From the NCBI RefSeq assembly GCF_001625575.1, contig NZ_AUXV01000007.1:62001-126000 (forward strand): 64,000 nucleotides of DNA, given 5' to 3'. Below the pieces are notes generated by a model. The model had not been told where the DNA came from. It was given only the letters and a program-made list of their open reading frames with translations, and did not search any database. Source of the stretch: Pseudoalteromonas luteoviolacea S2607. Lineage in GTDB: Bacteria > Pseudomonadota > Gammaproteobacteria > Enterobacterales > Alteromonadaceae. This document shows positions 23,859 to 32,778 of the stretch, piece after piece (the stretch's first letter is position 1; the number at the start of each line of letters is the position of its first letter). A program made the position numbers and the translations under genes.

Positions 23859-24560
23859 TTATTTAACCGTAACGGTAACTTTTGCTACAGGGTTGAGCCA
23901 ACGGTGTACTGTGTTGTGTAAGTCACTTTTTCCACCCGTCGCTTCGTCATCGCCAAGGTTACCGCGGTGGATATGTATCATTTCATTGCTTTCTGTACTG
24001 GTTACACCACTGCCTTGAGTACCTGGATCTACGCCTGGTGACGCTGGGATACCTAATGTGCCAGGTGCGCCAGAGCCATCAACTACAAGTTCATTATTGG
24101 CTTCGGTACCTGCGTCGTATGCGTTAAGGTAAACGTGGTAGGTTCCAGCTTCTGATGGAATTTTCCAACTGTTTAAACCAATGAAGCCGTCATTGGTCGG
24201 AAGCATCATTGCAACAATAGACAACCTGTCATTACCATCGCTAGTCTCTAAACTTGCCATAGTACTCGCCACAGGGGCTAATAAACCGCCAGCTGGGTTA
24301 CTTACTGTGTTGGCGCTGATCCCTGTTAAAATTTCGTTTAAGCCGTCCAAGCTGCCGCCTTCAGCCATGGCTTGCAAAGCTTCTGAGGCTTTTTCGCCAG
24401 CATTGAACAGCATCGCATCGCTGGTGTGTGCTGAGACTAGTATTGGGGTAAAGTAAATGCCTTGTGTAAGGTTGGTAACTTTGACTTCCAACGATGCGGC
24501 GCTTGCTGCACCTGAAGCCAAAAGTGATCCTGCGATGAGTGATAGTATGCGTGTTTTCAT
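23859..24560 (-). CDS. Spondin-domain secreted protein (2)
   Basis: 233 residues with a standard signal peptide (MKTRILSLIAGSLLASGAASA) and no lipobox. It shares every block of its neighbour: VKVTNLTQGIYFTPILVSAHT, GEKASEALQAMAEGG, MMLPTNDGFIGLNSW, NAYDAGTEANNE, IPASPGVDPG and LNPVAKVTVTVK, the bacterial spondin pattern. The C-terminal MIHIHRGNLGD stretch supplies extra His. The two genes are tandem duplicates with different anchoring: one free, one lipid-anchored. Function unknown; possibly adhesion or extracellular binding. Confidence 0.87.
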   Translation of the reverse strand: MKTRILSLIAGSLLASGAASAASLEVKVTNLTQGIYFTPILVSAHTSDAMLFNAGEKASEALQAMAEGGSLDGLNEILTGISANTVSNPAGGLLAPVASTMASLETSDGNDRLSIVAMMLPTNDGFIGLNSWKIPSEAGTYHVYLNAYDAGTEANNELVVDGSGAPGTLGIPASPGVDPGTQGSGVTSTESNEMIHIHRGNLGDDEATGGKSDLHNTVHRWLNPVAKVTVTVK

Positions 24561-24678
24561 AATCTGCTCTTATTGTTTGGATTTGACGTAAGTAAGCATG
24601 CAACGCAATTATTGAGAAACACTCGCTCAATTATCACAAAAGTATCACGAATGTATCATTTTTTAATTGCGGCACAGA

Positions 24679-24701
24679 AAAACCAGCCTTAGAGGCTGGT
24701 T
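24679..24701 (-). terminator. Terminator after the 2-oxoacid decarboxylase gene
   Basis: AACCAGCCT-CTA-AGGCTGGTTTTT on the minus strand, just past the stop of the decarboxylase. Confidence 0.75.
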
Positions 24702-24706
24702 ACGGT

Positions 24707-26497
24707 TTAAAACTTGCCCGCGGGTGGCCAATTCGGGTTACTAATTTCATCCTCCCCAACCGCGCTGTCAGCTTCTTTGCTAATGGTCAGTGGAGTATCT
24801 TCTTTGGGAATACACACCTCTACGACATAATTGATGTTGTCCTGTGTGCGTATTTCTTCCATAACCCCCAGCAGCTGCTCAATGGTAGTGACTTTAACCC
24901 CCTTGCCACCAAATGCATCGGGCAGCTTTGAGATTTGCCAGTTTGGTAGGTCATTGTAGCTATACACGTTATTGAGTAGCTTATCTTGGTATTCGACAGG
25001 CGGTTGTCTAAACGGATTTGGGTTTACCAGATATTGTTCAATGCCATAAATGCCATTTGCCAAAACGAAAACAACCGTATTTTGTCCATAAGCATGTTGA
25101 TCAGCGACGGCTTGACATGTTTCATGGAAGGCTCCATCACCGACAACAACGACCGCGCGCTTATCTGGGTAAGCGCATTTGATACCCGTGCCAGCCGGAA
25201 CTGAATAGCCGATAGATAACCAAGCAGCTTGCGCAACAAAGCCATTGCGGGCAGGCACTTTGACACCTTGAGCGCCAATTAGTGGGAAGCCTGCATCAAC
25301 AATCAAGACATCATCTTCTGTTATCCAGCTACTCATTGCCGAGAAAAAACTGTCGTATCCCAAGTAGTCTTTAGCATTTTGTGATGGCGCAAGAGATTGC
25401 GCTTTTCTGATCCCTGTCAGATTTGCTGGGCTTTGTTTGGCGAGTTGGATGAATGCCTCGGTAAGATAGTTCAAGTAATCTTTTAACATCACAGAAGGGT
25501 AGAAATTAGCACCCACATATACCCCTTGATGCGCCGCCAAAATGGTATTGCCAGAACGGATATCTTGATTACCTGTATCTTTACCTGTTGTCCAAGCACC
25601 AATACCGACCAATACACCATCTTCGCCGACAAGTTGCTCCACTTCGCTTGGCGACATGGTTACGCATCCTTCAAACCACGGGTGAGTTTCAGCGATGACA
25701 GATTTGCTGAGTGCGGAGGTGACAAAATGAATATGGCCATCAGGCATACTGTGTTCACGGTTTATCACTTCAAGTAAATTGAGAAACTCATCCTGCAAAC
25801 CTAAACGCTGTAATTCAATACCAGCCCAAAAAATACTTTTAGGTTTTGAAAGCATTAATTCTAAGGTTGCTTGCGCAGCCTCTTGTGCGCAACTAACCGT
25901 AAGCGTGTCGTTCTGGCGTTCTCTAATACGACCTTGTGGTCTTTGGCAGGGGCTGCGCCAAATGTCTTCGGTGACTTCAAAATAAATAGGGCGCTGCTCA
26001 CTTAAAAGTGCCGTGAGCGCAGAGTCTATTTGAAATGGCGCTTGTAATGCATTAGTTACACGCTCGGCGGCGACGGTAATGGGCCTGAACATATGAATGT
26101 CGACAAACTCGTAGCCTGTTGTGTGTGAATACAGCAGCCCTGCACACTTAGAAATTTGATCTTCTTTATTGGTGGGCGCACCGTTTATCAGAATCACAGG
26201 TACTTGCTCAACGTAGGAGCCAGCTATGGTATTGAGCAAGCTAAATGCCCCAACACTGTAGGTAACGTAAAGCGCAGTAGGGCCTTTTAGTCTCGCGTAA
26301 GCGTCAGCTGCAAAGCCTGCACATATTTCATTGGCGTTACCTTTGATGGAAATAGGAGACTGGCTATCAGCTAAAATGGTGTCTAATAGCCCCGCAGTGT
26401 AATTGCCGGCTACGCCAAACATATGGTCGACTCCAATTTCCTCTAGTCGATCTTTGAAGTAATCCGCAACGGTATATTCTTTAAAACTCGTAGTCAT
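24707..26497 (-). CDS. Thiamine-diphosphate 2-oxoacid decarboxylase (indolepyruvate/phenylpyruvate/pyruvate decarboxylase-like)
   Basis: 596 residues from the ATG at 26497 with GAG at the right spacing; the upstream ATG has none. N-terminal TPP half: VADYFKDRLEEIGVDHMFGVAGNYTAGLLDTIL, and GNANEICAGFAADAYAR with the conserved cofactor-activating Glu. In the decarboxylase His-His position it has LLYSHTTG, keeping only the second His. C-terminal TPP half: VVVVGDGAFHETCQ with the GDG and a following Asn/Gly segment (VFVLANGIYGIEQY). It removes CO2 from 2-oxo acids to give aldehydes. It directly follows a flavin amine oxidase (73 bp), which would supply 2-oxo acid from an amino acid, giving a two-step path amino acid to oxo acid to aldehyde. 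Substrate, aromatic or aliphatic, cannot be decided here. Confidence 0.85.
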   Translation of the reverse strand: MTTSFKEYTVADYFKDRLEEIGVDHMFGVAGNYTAGLLDTILADSQSPISIKGNANEICAGFAADAYARLKGPTALYVTYSVGAFSLLNTIAGSYVEQVPVILINGAPTNKEDQISKCAGLLYSHTTGYEFVDIHMFRPITVAAERVTNALQAPFQIDSALTALLSEQRPIYFEVTEDIWRSPCQRPQGRIRERQNDTLTVSCAQEAAQATLELMLSKPKSIFWAGIELQRLGLQDEFLNLLEVINREHSMPDGHIHFVTSALSKSVIAETHPWFEGCVTMSPSEVEQLVGEDGVLVGIGAWTTGKDTGNQDIRSGNTILAAHQGVYVGANFYPSVMLKDYLNYLTEAFIQLAKQSPANLTGIRKAQSLAPSQNAKDYLGYDSFFSAMSSWITEDDVLIVDAGFPLIGAQGVKVPARNGFVAQAAWLSIGYSVPAGTGIKCAYPDKRAVVVVGDGAFHETCQAVADQHAYGQNTVVFVLANGIYGIEQYLVNPNPFRQPPVEYQDKLLNNVYSYNDLPNWQISKLPDAFGGKGVKVTTIEQLLGVMEEIRTQDNINYVVEVCIPKEDTPLTISKEADSAVGEDEISNPNWPPAGKF

Positions 26498-26570
26498 AAT
26501 AAATCTCAATGAATTCATCAGGCGCAGCGATTAAGAGTGCTTAATCGCTGCTATGGATGGCAATGTATGA

Positions 26571-28532
26571 TTACTTCACATCAAAGTAACTTAGATTGAC
26601 GCCAATGACGCTTGCGCTATCGTCCGCTTTTTCAATAGGCGCGGCACTGGCTGCAAAATTAGTCTCGATATATTGATTGATCAGCTTGCTTGAATTCTCT
26701 TCGTAAACAGCCTTGATAGCGTCGGAAGATGAAATGTTAGTAGTCTCAAAATACACTTGGCTAAGAGGTTTTAAGCCAAAGCCTTTTTCAAGCGCTAGGT
26801 CAGCAGAGCGCAATGCGCCTTCAACCCAGCCTTGATAGTCAGAAAATGCTTCACCACAGGTAAATAGGTTTGGCAATGGCTCAGCTAGGGTAGCCATGAC
26901 TTCTTTATCGTTGGCACCAACAGCCCATTGATGTACTCCGTATCCAAATTGACGACTCGCTGGGATATTTAATTTGACGCTTCCTTCCCAAATTCTCGCA
27001 CTGGTTAAAATTGGTTCTGGTACATAGTGAGTGTTGAAGATGTCTTTGAAGAACCGAGTGGCTTGTTCAACAACGGCGGTAGAGGCTGGGTAAATGTCAT
27101 TGGGGACACTCTCTACGTAATGGTCTTGTTTTGGATTGTGGTAGGTTTCACCAATGTTTTGTAAATTGCTCCAGAAATTGATGTTGAGATAGTCACAGTA
27201 AATGGTCAATGCTGCCGGGCGTTCGTATTTGTCATTGCCTATGCGCTCGAGTTTTTCTTCCACTGCACTCGATGGATGAGTGGTGCGCTCTTGATACATA
27301 AGTGCAGCTGCCAATTCTTCATTTACAGCATAAAACGGATAGACAGAACCTGTGGGGAGATCAGCGAAGTTTGGGCCGAACTCAACCGCTGGTCGACCGG
27401 TAGTGCCGCGACCCCACCAAGCAGAGTCATAGTAGAGGTTGATTTTTAGCAGCGGTTGGTTACTGGCAGATTGTAGTGTATTCCACAGCAGCTCTGAGCG
27501 GTCTTGTTCTAAGCGATTAATCACATCAGAACGCACAAATAGCTTTTCTAATGCAAGTCTAGGCAGGCCTAAGATGACTTTTTCTGCTTTAACTAGCCCT
27601 TTGTGCACTTTACCATGTGCATCAGTGTGAGCATATCGCAGTTCATATAGCCCAGACTCTTCGGAAAAATCGATTTCCTCAATGGCTGTTTGTAAGTGGA
27701 TATTATTTGTGCCAACTTCTTCAACCAATTTATTGGGAAGTGTACTAAAGCCATCTTTAAATGTTTTGAATTTGACGCCTGCTGGAAAATCTTCCAATAA
27801 CTGATAGGCTACACCAGCATTCATTTGCGACAAGAATGTCCCATTAAATCCCAAAACTCGATACAGCATGTTTATGCATTCTTGAGAGTAGCCCATGTCG
27901 GTGTATAAATCCCAAAGCGTCCATTCATTGAGCCCTTGCCCTTTCCATTGACACTCAAGCCTAAAGTCTTGCCAAAATTGAGGGCCTCGGACTTTTGGTC
28001 TTTGTTGAAATTGGGGGTTAGCTTCTAAAATACGATTGAAGACGACATTGACGATATCTTTGGGGTTAACACCTTGCTCTGACTGATCTAAGTTGTATAA
28101 GTGGGACCATATAGCATAATCATCTTGCTGGGCATCCTCGACGCTAAAGCTCTCACCTCTGAAAAATAAACGGTTATTGCCGCCACTATTCATGGGAAAT
28201 GGCACGATGTCATCTTGCAAGTTTAGCTTTAAAAACAGCGCCATTAAATCATCCATACCATCAAACAAAAAGCGCATGCCACCTTGCTCTTCTTTAACCG
28301 TGATAGTTTTGGGCTGTTCTGAGCGCAGGTTTTTAAATTCGATGAGGTCTGAATCTAAACGCCCTCCCGTTCTATCTGAACGCTCAAAAATGGCAAGATC
28401 CTGACAATTTGCTTCTTGTTGGAGTCTCCAAGCGCTGTATAAACCTGACATACCGGCGCCGACAATGGCTACCTTAACTTGAGAGGGAAGCGACTTATCC
28501 GTTATTTCTTTTCCAAATGCGTAATGTGTCAT
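26571..28532 (-). CDS. Flavin monoamine/L-amino-acid oxidase family protein
   Basis: 653 residues. The FAD dinucleotide fold is VAIVGAGMSGLYSAWRLQ (GAGMSG at 25-30), then FERSDRTGGRL. Near the C-terminus LFTCGEAFSDYQGWVEGALRSADLAL is the second FAD-binding motif of amine oxidases. The middle (about 150-450) is longer than in small monoamine oxidases and typical for L-amino-acid oxidases and relatives. No signal peptide, so it is cytoplasmic. It oxidises an amine or amino acid to the imine and releases hydrogen peroxide and ammonia. Paired with a 2-oxoacid decarboxylase. Divergent from a CadC-like regulator that may control the pair. Antibacterial L-amino-acid oxidases are known from Pseudoalteromonas, but orthology is not shown here. 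Confidence 0.87.
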   Translation of the reverse strand: MTHYAFGKEITDKSLPSQVKVAIVGAGMSGLYSAWRLQQEANCQDLAIFERSDRTGGRLDSDLIEFKNLRSEQPKTITVKEEQGGMRFLFDGMDDLMALFLKLNLQDDIVPFPMNSGGNNRLFFRGESFSVEDAQQDDYAIWSHLYNLDQSEQGVNPKDIVNVVFNRILEANPQFQQRPKVRGPQFWQDFRLECQWKGQGLNEWTLWDLYTDMGYSQECINMLYRVLGFNGTFLSQMNAGVAYQLLEDFPAGVKFKTFKDGFSTLPNKLVEEVGTNNIHLQTAIEEIDFSEESGLYELRYAHTDAHGKVHKGLVKAEKVILGLPRLALEKLFVRSDVINRLEQDRSELLWNTLQSASNQPLLKINLYYDSAWWGRGTTGRPAVEFGPNFADLPTGSVYPFYAVNEELAAALMYQERTTHPSSAVEEKLERIGNDKYERPAALTIYCDYLNINFWSNLQNIGETYHNPKQDHYVESVPNDIYPASTAVVEQATRFFKDIFNTHYVPEPILTSARIWEGSVKLNIPASRQFGYGVHQWAVGANDKEVMATLAEPLPNLFTCGEAFSDYQGWVEGALRSADLALEKGFGLKPLSQVYFETTNISSSDAIKAVYEENSSKLINQYIETNFAASAAPIEKADDSASVIGVNLSYFDVK

Positions 28533-28912
28533 CGTTTTTCCTTAGCCTTGATGGTTAAGTCTACTTTGACAGACGACTACTCCTATAAAACTACTACTGC
28601 GACTGTGCTGCAAAGCAGATGATTAAATCTGCAGTATTTGTTGAAAATTATCATGGTGTTTCTGGCGCGCTTGGTTAAAGCAAATGTAACGCCAGTAAAC
28701 ATCTCAATAAATGTAGCACACAGGTTAATTTATTCGCGTCATAATGTTGAGAAATCACAATTTCTGCAATGGTGGACAATTTGTAGTGAGTAATATTGTA
28801 AAGAACCACAGTCGTTGCTTGAGAGTGTCTTTGAGTTAGGGCAAACTATATTTAAAACATGTGGTTATAATTGATATTGACAGCATTTTGCCAATCATTA
28901 AGGTGTTAATCG
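28533..28912. other. Divergent control region between oxidase operon and regulator
   Basis: 380 bp, AT-rich. It must hold the promoters of the oxidase-decarboxylase operon (minus) and the CadC-like gene (plus). TATAAT occurs at about 28866-28871 on the plus strand without a good -35. No palindrome stood out. Confidence 0.5.
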
Positions 28913-30550
28913 ATGCGCTTCAGACTTGAAAATAAGGAGGTTGATCTTACGCAAGGTAAGGTATATTCGCTGGATGCTCAATCAGATCAATCTTATGACA
29001 TCAGAGCCAAAACGCTCCAAGTTATGGAGATGTTGGTGCATAACCGCGATAGGGTCGTCACGAAACAAGAGTTATTAGATAGTGTCTGGGGTGATTTGGT
29101 TGTACAAGAACAAGTGTTAGTGCAATCAATCAAAGAAGTGCGTGATTTATTGGGGGCGGGTACCATAAAAACTTTCCCTAAGTTAGGTTATCGTTGGGTA
29201 GCCACTATAGAAGTCAAAGATACTTCTTCGAGACTCTGGGTTGCACGCAAAACTAATCAACTCATAGTTGGCACTGTGCTGTGTTTAATCGTGATTTGTG
29301 GCGTGTATCTTGGAGTAATTAACAGCACTTCAGCACAACTACTCCCTAAGGTGGCATTTTTACCCGTGGAAAATGCAATGCCAGATGAAATACATGACTG
29401 GGTGCCGATAAAAGGGATGGACCAGCTATCTCGCTCACTACGTCAGCAAAGTGAATTAAAGGTCAGCGACGTCGATGACGTGCTGCTGGCTGTAGAGCGG
29501 GCCAACAAGGGCAGTAATAGCAACGCCGCTTTTGGGCCACACTATTTCTTTCAATTGCAACAAAGATTAGGAGCACAGTTAATCGTACAAACTCGTTTGA
29601 CGGGCTACCCACAAGATTTACAGCTTCACTATACTCTACATTCGCAATTTGGCCCCCAACAAGGCGTTGTTTTGGCCTCAAGTGTGGACAACGCTTTTGA
29701 TGAATTGATTGGCATATTGACGCATAAGTTTGGTCAGGCTGTGCAGCCGTCAACGGAGTATTATCACAGCGCATTTAGCAACCAGGCATTTGCAAAAGGG
29801 GTGAACGCCTACCTTCAAAGAGACTATGATGCTGCGATTAATTTATTTCGTAGTGCACTGATCGAGCAGCCAGATATGCTTACGGCGAGGCGTTACTTAG
29901 CTGGTAGCCTTGCGAATATTTATGAGTTAGAACAAGCACTGAGCATACTTCGTGGTAGCCTTAAAATTGCTGATACCTCCTTAAGTCAAAAAGAGCACTT
30001 ACGTGCGAACCTAATGATAGGGTACTTGTTAATTAATTGGCCTCAAGACAGTGATAGACAACGAGAGTTAGATAAGGCTGAACAGTATATTTCTCGTGCA
30101 AAAAACTTAGCGCAGTCCAGTCAAGATAAGCTGTTTATTGCTTATTCCTATGAAGAGCTCGGAAAAATTAAACGTCTGCAAGGTCACTACAGTGAGGCAA
30201 CGAGATTGCTACTTGCTGCGCTAGAGTACCACCAGAGCTTTCATGGTCGCTATGGGCAAACCGCAGCGCTAATAGAACTGGCCCGCATTGCGATTGCGCA
30301 AGAGGAACTGGAAGAGGCTAAACGATACTTTGCACAGGCAAAGCAAATAGCAGATGACAGCAAGGCACACCCAAATCAGATCTGGGTGTTGTTAGCACAG
30401 GCCGATATGTACAGGGATTTGAATGAACAAACTCTGGCCTTGGAGCATGCACAACAAGCACTTGAGGTCGCATACCGAGCTGACAGTCCGTTGCTTATAG
30501 CCAGAGTTGAGGCATGGTTCGCGCAAGTGCCAATTCACACAGTAAACTAA
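28913..30550 (+). CDS. CadC-like membrane transcriptional regulator with TPR domain
   Basis: 545 residues. Residues 1-100 are an OmpR-type winged helix: LQVMEMLVHNRDRVVTKQELLDSVWGDLVVQEQVLVQSIKEVRDLLG and the wing FPKLGYRW. One membrane helix (about 120-142, LIVGTVLCLIVICGVYLGVI). The periplasmic C-terminus has a fold like CadC-type sensor domains followed by tetratricopeptide-like helices from about 300 (AFAKGVNAYLQRDYDAAINLFRSALIEQPDMLTARRYLAGSLANIYE). Such one-component membrane regulators bind DNA while sensing an outside signal or partner. It is divergent from the oxidase-decarboxylase operon, so that operon is the natural target. Its stop overlaps the convergent GH16 gene. Confidence 0.9.
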   Translation: MRFRLENKEVDLTQGKVYSLDAQSDQSYDIRAKTLQVMEMLVHNRDRVVTKQELLDSVWGDLVVQEQVLVQSIKEVRDLLGAGTIKTFPKLGYRWVATIEVKDTSSRLWVARKTNQLIVGTVLCLIVICGVYLGVINSTSAQLLPKVAFLPVENAMPDEIHDWVPIKGMDQLSRSLRQQSELKVSDVDDVLLAVERANKGSNSNAAFGPHYFFQLQQRLGAQLIVQTRLTGYPQDLQLHYTLHSQFGPQQGVVLASSVDNAFDELIGILTHKFGQAVQPSTEYYHSAFSNQAFAKGVNAYLQRDYDAAINLFRSALIEQPDMLTARRYLAGSLANIYELEQALSILRGSLKIADTSLSQKEHLRANLMIGYLLINWPQDSDRQRELDKAEQYISRAKNLAQSSQDKLFIAYSYEELGKIKRLQGHYSEATRLLLAALEYHQSFHGRYGQTAALIELARIAIAQEELEEAKRYFAQAKQIADDSKAHPNQIWVLLAQADMYRDLNEQTLALEHAQQALEVAYRADSPLLIARVEAWFAQVPIHTVN

Positions 30551-31482
30551 AGGCTACAATAATCCTTTTGTTTGGGTTGCCAGTCAGGCACTGTATCTTT
30601 TTGTGCAACGTTACTTTTACGAAGCTGTTCGACTGATAAGGTCACGTCGCGCGGTGATATCACCTCGTCTTTGATAAAGTATACCCAGTCAACGTCATGG
30701 TGATATTGACGCATTAGATTCGATTGCACGAGTTTGTTTGGGTCGAACCATTGATTGAAGTTGATTGACATCGGTACTTCTGGGTATACATCCGCGCCGT
30801 GCGTAGCAAAGAGTCGGCCATTTATGTAGTATTTTAGCGTACTGTTGGCGACTTGGAGTACCAACGTATTCCAGCCTTGTAATGATTCAATATGATAGTC
30901 ATAGGCATTGACCTTAGTCCAAGGCGTCAATTGAAAGGTCTCCCAAGATGTGGCAAATAAAGCCAATCGTTCAGTCCCCCAACCGCCATTTGGTAAATAT
31001 TCAAAGTCCATTTCACTGTAGTTTTTATCCATCGGTGCTTGCAAAGGGCTGATGGCATAAAAAGTTTGAATAACCGCATCGCCGTCTGGGCCATATTGCG
31101 GTGCATCATTAAAGTAAACCCTCGCTGCATAAGTCCCTTCACGATACTTTCGTTTGTGACATATTTGCGTATGTCGAGTGTTTTCAGCAGTACCATCAGT
31201 TTTTGCGGTAATACGCATAACCGTATTGCTATTGTCCATGGGGTCTGGGTGAAAGCTGATCCCTTCTTTCCACCAAGTGGCATTTTTAATGCCTGGGTGA
31301 CCTGTTTCATAACGAAATTGCCAGCCGTTTTGCTGTGCATCTGAAAATTGTCGATAACTAAAATCGTCAAACATCACTGCTTGAGATTTTGCGTTGGCAA
31401 AAGGGGCCGTTGCACAAAAACCAATCATGCCTGCGGTCATGAGTCCAAGTTGGGTTTTTATTAGTAGTTTGTTGATTAGCAT
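30547..31482 (-). CDS. Secreted GH16-like glycoside hydrolase (concanavalin-like fold)
   Basis: 311 residues with a signal peptide (about 1-31, ...GFCATAPFANA). The jelly-roll has ENTRHTQICHKRKYREGTYAARVYF, YSEMDFEYLPNGGWG and ATSWETFQLTPWTKV. SEMDFEY gives E157-x-D159-x-E161, the catalytic nucleophile, assisting Asp and acid/base pattern of GH16. Substrate class (laminarin, agar, carrageenan, others) cannot be told, but algal glucans or galactans fit a marine host. No carbohydrate-binding module. Its 3' end overlaps the CadC-like gene by 4 bp. Confidence 0.78.
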   Translation of the reverse strand: MLINKLLIKTQLGLMTAGMIGFCATAPFANAKSQAVMFDDFSYRQFSDAQQNGWQFRYETGHPGIKNATWWKEGISFHPDPMDNSNTVMRITAKTDGTAENTRHTQICHKRKYREGTYAARVYFNDAPQYGPDGDAVIQTFYAISPLQAPMDKNYSEMDFEYLPNGGWGTERLALFATSWETFQLTPWTKVNAYDYHIESLQGWNTLVLQVANSTLKYYINGRLFATHGADVYPEVPMSINFNQWFDPNKLVQSNLMRQYHHDVDWVYFIKDEVISPRDVTLSVEQLRKSNVAQKDTVPDWQPKQKDYCSL

Positions 31483-31621
31483 GGGTGTTTACTCCTGTGT
31501 ATTACCGTATGGCTAGCCGTGTGGTTAGCTTGAACAAGAGCAGAGAAGTTAGCTAATTAAACTTGCTTAAATGAGATAATCTGCAGTATTAAAAAAAATT
31601 AAACGTATGATATACATACTT

Positions 31622-31663
31622 AAATAAAAAATGAGCCGTTACTCTTCCATAAGCAGGCTCATT
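31622..31663 (-). terminator. Terminator after efflux adaptor gene
   Basis: AATGAGCC ... GGCTCATTTTTTATTT on the minus strand: an 8-bp stem with an 18-base loop and a U-rich tail, 19 bases after the adaptor stop. Confidence 0.65.
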
Positions 31664-31682
31664 GGGCTAGTAATTTGGTAGA

Positions 31683-32768
31683 TTAATTTAGAGGTTGTAC
31701 ATCGACTTCCTGGCCATCGGTGAGCCTCTCTGCCCCGCGTACGGCAACTCTGTCTCCTACTTTTAGGACATTTGCTTCAGTTGGTGTGATGGCAACTAGA
31801 CTGCCTTCGCCTTTACCCACCTCGACTGGCACTTGCGTCACTTTATTGTCCGGACCCACTTTAACAACGTGTACGCCTTGTTTTCGGATGATCAAGGCAT
31901 CTCTATTTATCAGCATTTGGGCTTGTTGTGATTGCAATGGAACAGTGACGTCCACGAGTTGGCCAACCGCGAAAGTGCGTGGATTATATTTGCCCAATTC
32001 AGCACGCACTTCTACTGTTTGAGAGCGAGGGTCGGTTGCAGGGATCACGGAGGTAACGGTGGCTTGTGCTGTTAATGGCATGTCTAAATTACCACTTTGA
32101 ATAGGGAGTGATATCCCTTGCTGCAAATAATGTAAGTATTTGACCGGCACATACAAACGAGCTTCTAAATTGTCGATATCCACTAAGTTTAATAACTCAT
32201 CCGCCCGGCTGACCTCTCGGCCTGCGCGCTTATGGCGTTTACTAACAATACCTGAAAATGGTGCACGAATCGTGGCTCGGTTCAACTGATCAGCAATCAC
32301 TTTCAACTCAATTTTTGCTAGCTCAATATCTGAAAGCGCGAGATCGTGTTGGTTTTGCACACTGTCTACTTGAGTTGCGGCGGCACTATTCGATTTAGCT
32401 AATCGTTTTAATCGGTGTAACTCTTGTTTGTGAAACTTCAAGTTTACTTGCGCACGGTTAAGAATTTCTTTTTGGCGTGCTTTGTCTAGCTCCAAAGGTA
32501 AAGTGTCCATTCTAACTAAGACATCGCCTTTATTGACACGTTGCCCGGGCTCGGCAACATATAAGACTCGGCCAGAGATACCAGCAGTGAGAATTACATC
32601 TTGTTTGCCAAAGAGCGTGCCATTGACTGCCAATGAACTGGTCAAAGGGGCTTGAGTGACCGGTTCCACCGTGACGGGGAGCGCAGCGTGGCCGCTAATG
32701 CTAAACATTGCCGTGCTACATGCCAATGCGAAAGAAAAAAGTTTACTGGTAAAAAATGAATGATGCAT
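31683..32768 (-). CDS. RND efflux periplasmic adaptor (membrane fusion protein)
   Basis: 361 residues with a signal peptide (1-28, ...SISGHAA). Order: barrel-sandwich/lipoyl half GISGRVLYVAEPGQRVNKGDVLVRMD, an alpha-helical hairpin (about 85-155) with KARQKEILNRAQVNLKFHKQELHRL, second lipoyl half ATIRAPFSGIVSKRHKRAGREVS, and a beta-barrel. No lipobox, so it may be a soluble or N-terminally anchored adaptor. It is 10 bp from the RND pump gene, an AcrA-like pair. No outer-membrane TolC homologue is in the window. Confidence 0.93.
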   Translation of the reverse strand: MHHSFFTSKLFSFALACSTAMFSISGHAALPVTVEPVTQAPLTSSLAVNGTLFGKQDVILTAGISGRVLYVAEPGQRVNKGDVLVRMDTLPLELDKARQKEILNRAQVNLKFHKQELHRLKRLAKSNSAAATQVDSVQNQHDLALSDIELAKIELKVIADQLNRATIRAPFSGIVSKRHKRAGREVSRADELLNLVDIDNLEARLYVPVKYLHYLQQGISLPIQSGNLDMPLTAQATVTSVIPATDPRSQTVEVRAELGKYNPRTFAVGQLVDVTVPLQSQQAQMLINRDALIIRKQGVHVVKVGPDNKVTQVPVEVGKGEGSLVAITPTEANVLKVGDRVAVRGAERLTDGQEVDVQPLN

Positions 32769-32778
32769 TGGGACTTCC

